Assembly (NCBI GenBank): GCA_902363805.1
Contig: CABJBF010000001.1
Coordinates: 186,001 to 250,000 of the forward strand
Reading direction: 5' to 3'
Origin: Eubacteriaceae bacterium
GTDB lineage: Bacteria; Bacillota; Clostridia; Lachnospirales; Lachnospiraceae
DNA: 64,000 nt
Below, one piece after another: positions 43,316 through 52,250 of this stretch (its first letter is position 1; every line of letters begins with the position of its first letter). A program made the position numbers and the translations under genes. The notes beneath the pieces were generated by a model. The model made no database searches, was not told where the DNA came from, and worked only from the letters and a program-made list of their open reading frames with translations.

Positions 43316-45631
43316 ATGGCGAAAATAGCAGATAAATATTTTAAAGTAGATTCTTGGAAAATAATTGAAGAGGGTTTTAATCCGGATTACGGAGAAGTAT
43401 CAGAATCTATATTTTCATTAGGAAATGAATATATGGGAGTTAGAGGATATTTTGAAGAAGGATATAATGGACCAAAGTTAATCGGAAGTTATTTTAATGG
43501 AATATATGAAAGAACAAAGCCGGATTACGGACATTATAAAGGTATTGTAGATTTTACTGAATATATGGTTAATTCCGTTGACTGGTTATATACAAGAATA
43601 TGTGTTGATGGGGAAGAATTAGAAATTTCCAAAGCAGATATCTCAGAATTTGTTCGTGAATTAGATATGCGAAATGGAGTATTAACACGTTCATTTATAT
43701 GGAATTTATCAAAAGGTAAAAAAATAAAAGTTGTATTTGAAAGAATTCTTTCGATGACTGATGTACAGGTTGGTGCACAAAGAGTTAAGCTAACTGCATT
43801 AAATTTTGATGGAGATGTAGAAATAAAGTCAGGACTTGATTTTTCGAACCCGCATTGCATGCAGAAAATGAACATGTGGGAAATAAAAGACATATTATAT
43901 AAGTCAGGAAAGAATGCATTTGCCGGAATAGAAGGTGAAACACTTCATACACAGCAAAGAGTATTTAGCGCATGTGCAATAAAAGCGGATGTGAATGAGA
44001 TTGACAATGTTAAGGAAGAAAAAAAGGCAGTTGTTAAATTTAATCTTTCATTAAAACAGAATGAAGAAAAAATATTTGAAAAGATAGTTAAGAATTTTAC
44101 ATTAAAGGAAGAAATAGAAGAAAATAAATTCCGTGAAGATGTAAAGGCAGTATATGAAGAATTTGAAACAGAAAAGGAAAATGACATAAGTTCTATGTCA
44201 TTTGAACAGATAAAAGAGGACAGCACTAAGTGGTGGAAAGAAATCTGGGAAACATCTGATGTCACAATAGACGGAGATGAAGAAAATCAGCAGGGAATCA
44301 GATTCTGTATTTTTCAATTGTTCCAGACTTATCACGGTGCTGTAAAAGGTACAAATATTGGTGCAAAAGGATTGACAGGCGAAGCATACAATGGAAATGC
44401 TTTCTGGGATACAGAAACATACTGCTTACCATTCTTCCTTTTCAATAATAAGGAAGCAGCTCAGAATCTTCTTTATTTCAGATATAAGACATTAGATGAA
44501 GCGAGAAAAAGAGCAAAGGCATTAGATTGTGAAGGCGCATTTTATCCAATAGCGACAATAAGCGGTAGGGAATGTTGTAATTTATGGCAGCATGCAAGTT
44601 TACAGCTTCAGGCATCTACAGCAGTTGCGTATGGTATTTGGTTCTATGAAAAACTGTATCATGATGAAGAGTTTATGACACAGTATGGATTAGAAATGTT
44701 GATTGAAATATCGAGAATGTTAGTTACCCGTGGTGATTTCTCACAGGATGGCCAATATGGTTATTACTGCGTAATGGGACCTGATGAATTTCAGATGATG
44801 GTTCATAACAATTGCTACACGAATTTTATGGGTAAATTTACATTAGATTTTACACTTAAAGTAATTGAAGATATTAAGAAAAATGATAAGAAGGCTTATG
44901 ACGAAATAGTTGGAAAAATTAACTTCGATGAGTCAGAAATGGACAAATGGAAAAAAGTTAGTGAATGTATGTACATTCCTTACCATGAAGATAGTCTTTT
45001 GTACGAACAGCATGAAGGATTCTTTAAACTTCCTCATTTGAATATTGATTCAATTCCAATTGAAGATTTCCCACTATATAATCATTGGTCTTATGACAGG
45101 ATATATAGAAATGACATGATTAAGCAACCTGACGTTTTAATGTTTATGTTGTTATTTAATTCTCATTTTACAGAGGAACAGTTAAAGGCAAATTATGAAT
45201 ATTATGAACCTAGATGTATACATGAAAGTTCATTGTCACCTTCAGTACATTCAATTTTAGCATCACAACTTCATAAAAAAGATGAAGCATATGATTTCTT
45301 TGGATTTGCTACAAGAATGGACTTGGATAACTATAACAGAAATACAAGAGAAGGTATACATACAACAAGTATTGCAGCAGCATGGATGAATATTATTTAT
45401 GGATTTGGCGGACTTAGAACAGATGGAGATATTATTCATATTACACCTTCAATTCCACAAAACTGGAATAAGTACACTTTCAAAATCCATTATATGGGAG
45501 AAGTTATTGAAGTGATGGTTACTAAGGATAAAGTGAAAATCAGTACTAAATATGGCAAAAATATTTTACTTCAGGTTTATGATGAAAAAATTGAACTTGG
45601 AGAAGAAGCATATATTTGTGACGTCAAATAA
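43316..45631 (+). CDS. Glycoside hydrolase family 65 disaccharide phosphorylase
   Basis: A 771-residue cytoplasmic inverting phosphorylase. The N-terminal beta-sandwich spans about residues 1-270, and an (alpha/alpha)6 barrel and C-terminal beta part follow. The general acid is Glu491 in MGPDEFQM. GNAFWDTETY and ESSLSPSVHSI are conserved phosphate and subsite regions. The family splits maltose, trehalose, kojibiose, nigerose and others into beta-glucose-1-phosphate plus glucose; sequence inspection alone does not settle which. An alpha-1,3 substrate is inferred from the GH87-like enzymes. It is not the same subgroup as the next gene. Confidence 0.93.
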   Translation: MAKIADKYFKVDSWKIIEEGFNPDYGEVSESIFSLGNEYMGVRGYFEEGYNGPKLIGSYFNGIYERTKPDYGHYKGIVDFTEYMVNSVDWLYTRICVDGEELEISKADISEFVRELDMRNGVLTRSFIWNLSKGKKIKVVFERILSMTDVQVGAQRVKLTALNFDGDVEIKSGLDFSNPHCMQKMNMWEIKDILYKSGKNAFAGIEGETLHTQQRVFSACAIKADVNEIDNVKEEKKAVVKFNLSLKQNEEKIFEKIVKNFTLKEEIEENKFREDVKAVYEEFETEKENDISSMSFEQIKEDSTKWWKEIWETSDVTIDGDEENQQGIRFCIFQLFQTYHGAVKGTNIGAKGLTGEAYNGNAFWDTETYCLPFFLFNNKEAAQNLLYFRYKTLDEARKRAKALDCEGAFYPIATISGRECCNLWQHASLQLQASTAVAYGIWFYEKLYHDEEFMTQYGLEMLIEISRMLVTRGDFSQDGQYGYYCVMGPDEFQMMVHNNCYTNFMGKFTLDFTLKVIEDIKKNDKKAYDEIVGKINFDESEMDKWKKVSECMYIPYHEDSLLYEQHEGFFKLPHLNIDSIPIEDFPLYNHWSYDRIYRNDMIKQPDVLMFMLLFNSHFTEEQLKANYEYYEPRCIHESSLSPSVHSILASQLHKKDEAYDFFGFATRMDLDNYNRNTREGIHTTSIAAAWMNIIYGFGGLRTDGDIIHITPSIPQNWNKYTFKIHYMGEVIEVMVTKDKVKISTKYGKNILLQVYDEKIELGEEAYICDVK

Positions 45632-45698
45632 AAATAAATTTAATGCCGGGGCAGAATACAAAGTGTTTTGTCCCCGGACAAAAATGGGAGGTAAATAA

Positions 45699-47885
45699 AT
45701 GAATTGGGAGTTGACAGAAAACGGGTTTAATTCAGAAAAGATTGCTCATTTAGGAAATAAATTTCTGACAGGTAATGGATATATGGGAATTAGAGGCACT
45801 CTCGATGAATTTGATTCCCGGGATTTAGTAGCTGTTAATTTGGCAGGAATTTATGATCAGGTAGGTAATAGCTGGAGAGAACCGTTGAATGCTCCAAATG
45901 GTTTTTACAGTTATCTGATTGTTGATGGAAATGTTTTAAAGGTTCAGGATAATGCGCCTAAAGAACATTTTATAAAATTAGATTACAGACATGGAATATT
46001 TAAAAGACATACAGAGTGGACAACGAAGAGAGGAAACATTGTACTTGAATCAGAGCGCTTTGTAAGTATGGATGATGTTCATATTGGAGTAGAGAAATAC
46101 AAAATTACGGCGGATTTTCATGCAGACATTAATTTTTTAACAGGAATTGATGGCGATGTATGGGACATTAACGGACCGCATTATGATGAAATTATTATGG
46201 ATGAAGATGACTGTATAAGCATAGTTGGAATATCTCATGAAAAGAAATATCATGTGGCGGTAAGTGTAAGTGAAGATGAAAATTTCCCATGTGAAAAGAA
46301 GATAATATTAAAAAAAGAGGACAAAAAGATAATAAAATCATTAAATTTTGTCTCAGATATTAATAAGTGTTACGAAATTCACAGATTTATGGCAATTTAT
46401 ACATCAAAAGATTGTGAGAATCCTTTAGATAATGCAAAAGAAACGGCTATAAATATTAGAAATAAAGGATATTACGAATTGCGCGATGAACATTGTAAAT
46501 GCTGGGAAAGCATTTGGAGCAATTCAGAAGTGGAAATTGAAGGCGATGATGATGCGATGGAAGCATTGAATTATTCCTGCTATCATTTGAACAGCATTTC
46601 GCCAAGACATGCAGACAGTCTTTCCATTGCAGCCAGAGGTTTATCGGGACAGACGTATAAAGGTGCTGTTTTCTGGGATACGGAAATGTTTATTTTAGAC
46701 TTTTTACTTATGACCAATCCAAAAGTAGCAAGAAATGTAATGAAATATAGAATTGATACTTTAGATGGTGCAAAGGAAAAAGCAAAAAGTTATGGATATG
46801 ATGGTGCATTTTATGCATGGGAAAGTCAGGAAGGCGGATATGACGCCTGCTCAGATTATAATGTTACAGACGTTTTTACAAAAAGACCGATGCGAACATA
46901 TTTTAAAGATAAACAGATTCATATTTCAGCAGCTATTGTATATGGAATTGGCAGATATATAGACCTTACAGGTGATATGACAATTTTATCTGAGGGTGGA
47001 GCAGAAACAATAATTGAATGTGCGAAATTTTATTATGATTTACTTCTTAAAAAAGTGTCAGGAGGATATTATGAACTTCATGATGTTATAGGACCTGACG
47101 AATATCATGAAAGAGTAAACAATAACGGTTATACAAATCGAATGGCAAAATATACATTTGAACAGGCTGTTAAAGTAATTGATTCAATTGATGAATTAAA
47201 CGAACAGTATGCAATAAAGTTGTGTAAAGAATATAACTTAAAACAATTAAAAGAAAAATTTGAAATGGCTGAGCGTAATATTTATATTCCACAGCCAAAT
47301 GAAAATGGAATCATTCCACAGTTTGACGGTTATTTTGATTTAGAAGATGTAAGCGTAAATACTGTAAGAAGCAGACTCTTAGACCCTAAGGAATATTGGG
47401 GAGGAGCAAATGGAGTTGCAGCACATACACAGGTTATAAAACAGGCAGACGTAGTAACATGGCTTACAATGTTTCCGGATGATGTAAGTGATGAAATAAA
47501 ACTCAAAAACTGGCAGTATTATGAACCGAGAACAGAACATGGTTCATCATTGAGTGCATGTATGTATGCTTTGTTAGCCTGCAAGTGTGGAATGAAAGAA
47601 AAAGCCTATCCGCTATTTATGAAATCAGCTTCGGCAGATTTGAATGAAGGTGGAAAGGAATGGGCAGGACTTGTCTACATCGGAGGAACACATCCGGCGG
47701 CAGAAGGTGGAGCCTATATGGTGGCAATAAAAGGATTTGCGGGAATTTATTTTGAAGATGGAAAAATTAAAGCAAAACCTGATTTGCCAAAAGCATGGAA
47801 AAAAATGAGATTTCATATTTGTTATAGAAACAAAAAATACAAAATTGAAATAGAAGACAATAACGCAAATATTGTGGAAATATAG
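45699..47885 (+). CDS. Second GH65 disaccharide/oligosaccharide phosphorylase
   Basis: A 728-residue GH65 enzyme, 68 bp after the first. MNWELTENGFNSEKIAHLGNKFLTGNGYMGIRGTLDE is the N-terminal signature. The general acid is Glu468 in IGPDEYHERVNNNGYTNRM. GAVFWDTEMF and EHGSSLSACMYALLA are conserved. It differs from its neighbour in the acid loop (DEYHERV against DEFQMMV), which suggests a different linkage or chain length. It shares the phosphate-binding core. Product beta-glucose-1-phosphate would feed PgmB at 49134. Confidence 0.93.
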   Translation: MNWELTENGFNSEKIAHLGNKFLTGNGYMGIRGTLDEFDSRDLVAVNLAGIYDQVGNSWREPLNAPNGFYSYLIVDGNVLKVQDNAPKEHFIKLDYRHGIFKRHTEWTTKRGNIVLESERFVSMDDVHIGVEKYKITADFHADINFLTGIDGDVWDINGPHYDEIIMDEDDCISIVGISHEKKYHVAVSVSEDENFPCEKKIILKKEDKKIIKSLNFVSDINKCYEIHRFMAIYTSKDCENPLDNAKETAINIRNKGYYELRDEHCKCWESIWSNSEVEIEGDDDAMEALNYSCYHLNSISPRHADSLSIAARGLSGQTYKGAVFWDTEMFILDFLLMTNPKVARNVMKYRIDTLDGAKEKAKSYGYDGAFYAWESQEGGYDACSDYNVTDVFTKRPMRTYFKDKQIHISAAIVYGIGRYIDLTGDMTILSEGGAETIIECAKFYYDLLLKKVSGGYYELHDVIGPDEYHERVNNNGYTNRMAKYTFEQAVKVIDSIDELNEQYAIKLCKEYNLKQLKEKFEMAERNIYIPQPNENGIIPQFDGYFDLEDVSVNTVRSRLLDPKEYWGGANGVAAHTQVIKQADVVTWLTMFPDDVSDEIKLKNWQYYEPRTEHGSSLSACMYALLACKCGMKEKAYPLFMKSASADLNEGGKEWAGLVYIGGTHPAAEGGAYMVAIKGFAGIYFEDGKIKAKPDLPKAWKKMRFHICYRNKKYKIEIEDNNANIVEI

Positions 47886-47998
47886 GAAATGAATACAAAG
47901 CAAAACAGTGCAAGTGTAGAATTTAAAATTTATATGACAATATAAGTAGCATTTATAAGATTGTTAGGATTCATTTGAAATCTCCTTAAATAAGAAAG

Positions 47999-48025
47999 AA
48001 GCGTTAGAAAATACTTCTAACGCTT
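47999..48025. terminator. Convergent terminator hairpin
   Basis: AAGCGTTAGAA / TTCTAACGCTT, 11-bp perfect stem with a 5-nt loop, overlapping the regulator stop codon. T-rich on both sides, so it could serve both strands. Confidence 0.65.
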
Positions 48026-49023
48026 TCTCTTTCTACAATAGAAGTTGGAAGTGATACTTCGCATGGATTAGGCATTCTGTGTTCTAACAATTCCAACATA
48101 AATTTAACGGCTGTACGACCTTTAAGGTCCATATCCTGATGAACAGTGGTAAGAGCCGGAGTTGTAATGTTACATATATTTAAATCGTCGAATCCTACTA
48201 TTGATATATCTTCAGGAATACGAACACCTTCTTTATGAAGGTTAGCCATAATATTTCCTGCAAGAAAATCGGCAGTAGTAACGAGTCCTGTTATTTCAGG
48301 ATGAGAAGATAAATATTTAGCGATATGTTTTGTATTTTCAAGGTCCATACCACATTCAAAAACAAGGGAATCATCAAATGGAATACCGGCTTCTGTAAGG
48401 GCAGCCTTATATCCGAGGAAACGCTCCATTAAAACGCCACCTTCTTTTATGTGAAGAGAGGCAAATGCAATTTTACGATGACCTTTGCTGATTAAATACT
48501 TGGTTGACTGGTTGCTTCCACCAAAATCTTCTAATCCGACATTACAAATGTTCTTTTCATGAACGTAACTGTCAACGAGAACGATAGGAAGCTTTTTAGC
48601 ACAACTTGCAATGGCTTCAAAAAAGTCATCGCGGAAGATACCTGCTAAAAACAAACCGTCAAGATCCCATGTTTTTAAGAAAGCTTTAAACTGTTCAGGC
48701 GTCTCAACAGTACGCAACATTAAAAAATAACCATTTTCACGAAGAACCTGTTCGAGAATTCCGATAAATCGGGAAAGAAAAGGGTCTTCCATGAAATTTG
48801 AGTCTTTATTAGTAACAATATGGTTTACGAAACCAATAACTTTTGATGAACGTGAAACCAATGATCTGGCAGACATATTAGGTACATAACCTAAATCATC
48901 AATTGCTTTATTAATTTTAGCGACGGTTTCAGCAGAAACGCGACCGGTTTTTCCATTGATAACATTGGAAACGGTTGTTGCACTTACGCCTGTAGCCGAA
49001 GCAATATCTTTAATAGTAACCAT
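48004..49023 (-). CDS. LacI-family transcriptional regulator of the glucan locus
   Basis: A 339-residue repressor. The start is set at 49023 (MVTIKDIASATGVSATTVSNVINGK), the canonical LacI helix-turn-helix, with AAAGGA upstream; a longer frame adds 21 unlikely residues. The hinge helix region is YVPNMSARSLVSRSSKVIGF. The periplasmic-binding-like sensor domain follows to the end (GLVTTADFLAGNIM, DISIVGFDDLNICNITTPALTTVHQD). It lies in the middle of the locus, divergent from pgmB. Probable operators are the GTTTAACGTTAAAC-type sites at 39570, 39670, 54228 and 54363, with weaker ones at 49053 and 59527. The effector is unknown. Confidence 0.92.
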   Translation of the reverse strand: MVTIKDIASATGVSATTVSNVINGKTGRVSAETVAKINKAIDDLGYVPNMSARSLVSRSSKVIGFVNHIVTNKDSNFMEDPFLSRFIGILEQVLRENGYFLMLRTVETPEQFKAFLKTWDLDGLFLAGIFRDDFFEAIASCAKKLPIVLVDSYVHEKNICNVGLEDFGGSNQSTKYLISKGHRKIAFASLHIKEGGVLMERFLGYKAALTEAGIPFDDSLVFECGMDLENTKHIAKYLSSHPEITGLVTTADFLAGNIMANLHKEGVRIPEDISIVGFDDLNICNITTPALTTVHQDMDLKGRTAVKFMLELLEHRMPNPCEVSLPTSIVERESVRSIF

Positions 49024-49052
49024 ATAATAAATCCTTTCTGTTTTTAGAATAG

Positions 49053-49066
49053 GTAAAACGTAAAAC
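49053..49066. promoter_or_regulatory. Weak operator-like site between the regulator and pgmB
   Basis: GTAAAACGTAAAAC matches 11 of 14 bases of the locus operator. The position suits autoregulation and control of pgmB. Confidence 0.4.
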
Positions 49067-49133
49067 CTATATAGAAATAGTAACACTAAAATATGATTTT
49101 GAAAACAAAAAAATGTAAAGGAGAAGAGAAAAA

Positions 49134-49778
49134 ATGAAGGGTGTAATTTTTGATTTAGATGGAGTTTTAGTTTCTACAGATGAACTTCATTATCAGGCTT
49201 GGAAAAAATTAGCTGATGAACTGGGAATTACTGAATTTAACAGAGAGGACAATATGCGACAGCGAGGAGTAAGCCGTATGGCTTCTTTGGAAATTGTTCT
49301 TGAAAAAGGTGATAAAACATATACACAGGAAGAAAAGATGGAGCTTGCAGACAGAAAAAACGGATACTATGTTGAAATGCTCCAAAAACTGGATTCAGAT
49401 GCTGTACTTCCGGGAGCAGTAGAAACTTTGAAAATGCTAAAGAAAATGGGAATTATGTCAGCAGTTGGTTCGGCAAGTAAAAACGCACCAATAATACTTG
49501 AAAGGACAGGTCTTGCACCTTATATCGACAAAATAAGTTGTGGGCTGGATGTAACAAAATCTAAACCTGACCCGGAAGTATTTTTAGTGGCTGCAAAGAA
49601 ATTAGGACTTAATCCGGAGGATTGTCTTGTAGTTGAAGATGCAGCAGCAGGAATAGAAGCAGCAAAGAGAGGCGGAATGAAATCCCTCGGTGTAGGACCG
49701 TTTCATGAAGAACTGGGAGCAGATTTTCATTCCAAAACACTTGCAACAGTAGAAAACTGGAGGGAAATTTTATGTTAA
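49134..49778 (+). CDS. pgmB: Beta-phosphoglucomutase
   Basis: A 214-residue HAD-superfamily enzyme converting beta-glucose-1-phosphate to glucose-6-phosphate. FDLDGVLVSTDELHYQAW holds the nucleophile Asp and the acid/base Asp with the beta-PGM signature (DGVxxxTxxxHxxAW). GVSRMASLEIVL and SASKNAP are cap and motif II parts, and DAAAGIEAA is motif IV. Inverting GH65 phosphorylases make exactly this sugar phosphate, which explains the clustering. The stop overlaps the next gene by 7 bp. Confidence 0.95.
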   Translation: MKGVIFDLDGVLVSTDELHYQAWKKLADELGITEFNREDNMRQRGVSRMASLEIVLEKGDKTYTQEEKMELADRKNGYYVEMLQKLDSDAVLPGAVETLKMLKKMGIMSAVGSASKNAPIILERTGLAPYIDKISCGLDVTKSKPDPEVFLVAAKKLGLNPEDCLVVEDAAAGIEAAKRGGMKSLGVGPFHEELGADFHSKTLATVENWREILC

Positions 49779-51376
49779 AAGGAAAGGAACAAAAAACAGG
49801 GGAAAACAATAATTCAAAGCCAATGGGCAAAGGATTTTTTGTAGTTGGATGTGTAATAATTTATTTCCTTATTGTAGGAATAGTAAGCGCGGCAATTCAT
49901 TTGCCTGTAGCAATAACAAAAATTTCAGACAATAGTGAGATAAAAAAAGCCAAGGTTGTATTGTATGATGGACCTAAATCACTTAAAGATGCTACAGATG
50001 CTGATTTGGAAAAAGCATCAGAAGAAAAAAGAGATATTTCATTAATGCATTGTGTTGATACTAAAGTTGCAGTAAACGGTAAAGACTGTTATGTATACGA
50101 TACAAATGTAAATAACACACATACATGGATGGGTGATTATATGCCGGCAGAAGACAGAACACCTATTACATATTTTGATTTTGAAGGAAAAGTTAAAATA
50201 ACAGTTACAGTTCCTAATACAGATATTGAATATGTAAATATCAGACCATTAAAATATAACATTAAGCCGGAAATTAATACTAAAAAGCATACGGTGACAT
50301 TTACAATTGACACACCGGATGCTTATACAGTTGAATTCAACAAGAAAGTAGAACGTGCAGTACATATTTTTGCAAATGAAATTGAAAAAGATGTTCCGGA
50401 CAAAGATGCTGAAGGTGTTAAATACATTGGACCTGGTGAATGGAATATCGAAGATATGGTATTAGAAGATGGAGATACAATTTATATCTCAGGTGGAGCA
50501 GTTGTACATGGAGCAGTTACAGCATCATTTGCTAAAGATGTAACTGTTAGAGGAAGAGGCATTATTGATAATTCTAATTTAGAAGGTTGGAAAGGTACAA
50601 GTGCTACAGTTCCACTTAGATTTGATAACTGCCAGTACGTAACTGTTGAAGGAATTATTTCATTAAATGCAAATGCATGGTGCTTCCAGAGTTACAATTC
50701 AGTAGCTGGAGATATCAGTAATTTAAAGATTATTACAGCAAGACCAAATGGTGACGGAATTTCATTACAGTCATGTAAGAGTTTTGATGTAGAAAATTGT
50801 TTTGTACGTACATGGGATGATTCATTAGTAGTTAAGAATTATGATGTAAATTCAAACAATATCAAGTTCAAAAATGTTCAGGTTTGGACAGATTTGGCAC
50901 AGTCAATGGAAATAGGTTATGAAACAAATAAAGGTGACAAAGAAAACTCGACAATTGAAAATGTTACATTTGAAGATATAACAGTACTTCATAACTTCCA
51001 TAAGCCGGTATTGTCAATTCACAATGCAGATAATGCAGCAATTTCTAACGTGACTTATAAAAATATTGTAGTTGAAGATGCATGCATGGGACTTGGAGAT
51101 GGAACAAAAGAATTAATTGATTTACAGGTATTAACAAATTCAGGATGGTCAACAACTTCTGACAGAGGAACTATTTCAAATGTTACAATTGACGGCTTTA
51201 AGGTACTTTATGGAAATGAATCACTTCCTTCACAGATTAAAGGATTTGACGAAGAACATGGTATTGATGGAGTTTCAATTTCAGGATTAAATATTAAGGG
51301 TAAAGATATTAAATCATTTGAAGATGGTGAATTTGAAGTAGATGAAGACACAGTAAAGAATGCGGAAATAAAGTAG
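49772..51376 (+). CDS. Membrane-anchored beta-helix glycosidase (GH28/GH49-like)
   Basis: A 534-residue protein with a cytoplasmic N-terminus and one membrane segment near residues 27-48 (FFVVGCVIIYFLIVGIVSAAI). The external part has a beta-sandwich (residues about 50-210) and a right-handed beta-helix. ISGGAVVHGAV and VTVRGRGIIDNSN open the helix. PNGDGISLQS and, 20 residues on, TWDDSLVVK give the Asp / Asp-Asp arrangement shared by GH28 and GH49. GH49 includes dextranases, GH28 pectinases; context favours a glucan substrate. Activity is not proven. The gene overlaps pgmB and is followed 10 bp later by a CBM protein. Confidence 0.8.
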   Translation: MLKGKEQKTGENNNSKPMGKGFFVVGCVIIYFLIVGIVSAAIHLPVAITKISDNSEIKKAKVVLYDGPKSLKDATDADLEKASEEKRDISLMHCVDTKVAVNGKDCYVYDTNVNNTHTWMGDYMPAEDRTPITYFDFEGKVKITVTVPNTDIEYVNIRPLKYNIKPEINTKKHTVTFTIDTPDAYTVEFNKKVERAVHIFANEIEKDVPDKDAEGVKYIGPGEWNIEDMVLEDGDTIYISGGAVVHGAVTASFAKDVTVRGRGIIDNSNLEGWKGTSATVPLRFDNCQYVTVEGIISLNANAWCFQSYNSVAGDISNLKIITARPNGDGISLQSCKSFDVENCFVRTWDDSLVVKNYDVNSNNIKFKNVQVWTDLAQSMEIGYETNKGDKENSTIENVTFEDITVLHNFHKPVLSIHNADNAAISNVTYKNIVVEDACMGLGDGTKELIDLQVLTNSGWSTTSDRGTISNVTIDGFKVLYGNESLPSQIKGFDEEHGIDGVSISGLNIKGKDIKSFEDGEFEVDEDTVKNAEIK

Positions 51377-51386
51377 GAGGAGCATT

Positions 51387-52007
51387 ATGAAGAAAAAGTT
51401 TATAATTATAATGGGATGTCTTGCCGTAGTATGTGCAGTAATGTCAGCTGTTGTAGCTGTAGGCAATTCATCAGTAAAAATGTCAAATAAAAATTTGACA
51501 GTTGTAACAGCTCCTGACCAGAAAGAAGCGATGGAGAATGATGCTTTTAAGGAAGAAGAATATGTTGCACCTGAAATTGATGGTACAAACGTAGCGTTAG
51601 ACGGAAGAGCAGATGCAAATGGATTTAACGATGTTTACAGAGCACCGAATATAATTGATGGCAGCAGATTAACATACTGGGAAGGTTCTCCAAATGAAGA
51701 TAGCCAGATTGTTTCTGTAGATTTGAAGAATTCATATACAATTCATACAGTTGTAGTTGGATTAAATCCGGCTCAGATTTGGGGAAAGAGAACTCAGACA
51801 TTTACAATTGAAGCAAGTGATGACGGACAAAATTATACAGAAGTAATACCATCTACAGATTATGATTTTGATCCAAAGACAGGCAATCAGGTCGTTATTG
51901 ACATTGATAATGTTAAAATGCAGTACATAAGACTGACGTTTACAAAGAACACAGGTGCAGTAGCCGGACAGATAGCTGAACTCGAGGTTTATACAAACGA
52001 CAAATAA
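51387..52007 (+). CDS. Membrane-anchored F5/8 type C (CBM32-like) protein
   Basis: A 206-residue protein: a signal-anchor at residues 4-25 (FIIIMGCLAVVCAVMSAVVAV), a short linker, then a discoidin/CBM32-type domain from about residue 68 to the end. Motifs are NIIDGSRLTYWEGSPN, VVVGLNP, FTIEASDDGQNYTEV and MQYIRLTFTKNTG. These domains bind sugars at the cell surface (family knowledge). It forms an operon with the beta-helix enzyme, 10 bp upstream, and may help it hold its substrate. A terminator follows at 52111. Confidence 0.85.
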   Translation: MKKKFIIIMGCLAVVCAVMSAVVAVGNSSVKMSNKNLTVVTAPDQKEAMENDAFKEEEYVAPEIDGTNVALDGRADANGFNDVYRAPNIIDGSRLTYWEGSPNEDSQIVSVDLKNSYTIHTVVVGLNPAQIWGKRTQTFTIEASDDGQNYTEVIPSTDYDFDPKTGNQVVIDIDNVKMQYIRLTFTKNTGAVAGQIAELEVYTNDK

Positions 52008-52110
52008 AATTGTGTGCAGTTTAAAGAGTTTAATTAAATATAATGTGTTTAAAAGATACTTCGCGTAGAACCAATATATGTTGAAATATAATTTGAAACA
52101 CAGCAAATAA

Positions 52111-52177
52111 AAAGAATCATACTTGTTATTATCGGTTTATATGAAATAAATCTGATAAAAGTATGATTCTTTTTTTG
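52111..52177. terminator. Strong terminator between convergent genes
   Basis: AAAGAATCATACTT pairs perfectly with AAGTATGATTCTTT; T run on the + side and A run on the other, so it can work on both strands. Confidence 0.85.
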
Positions 52178-52198
52178 TTTAAATAGTACAGGTTCATG

Positions 52199-52243
52199 TT
52201 TAAGAATCAGCAGAATGTTCTTTATGTTTGAATACATTGTCAG
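52199..52243 (-). repeat. Duplicate of the sortase gene 3' end
   Basis: A 45-bp diverged copy of 52250-52294, offset by 51 bp. On the minus strand it would read DNVFKHKEHSADS and stop, against DNTFKFKEYSVDS in the real gene. It lies just downstream of the gene's own stop. Confidence 0.75.
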
Positions 52244-52250
52244 ACTAAAT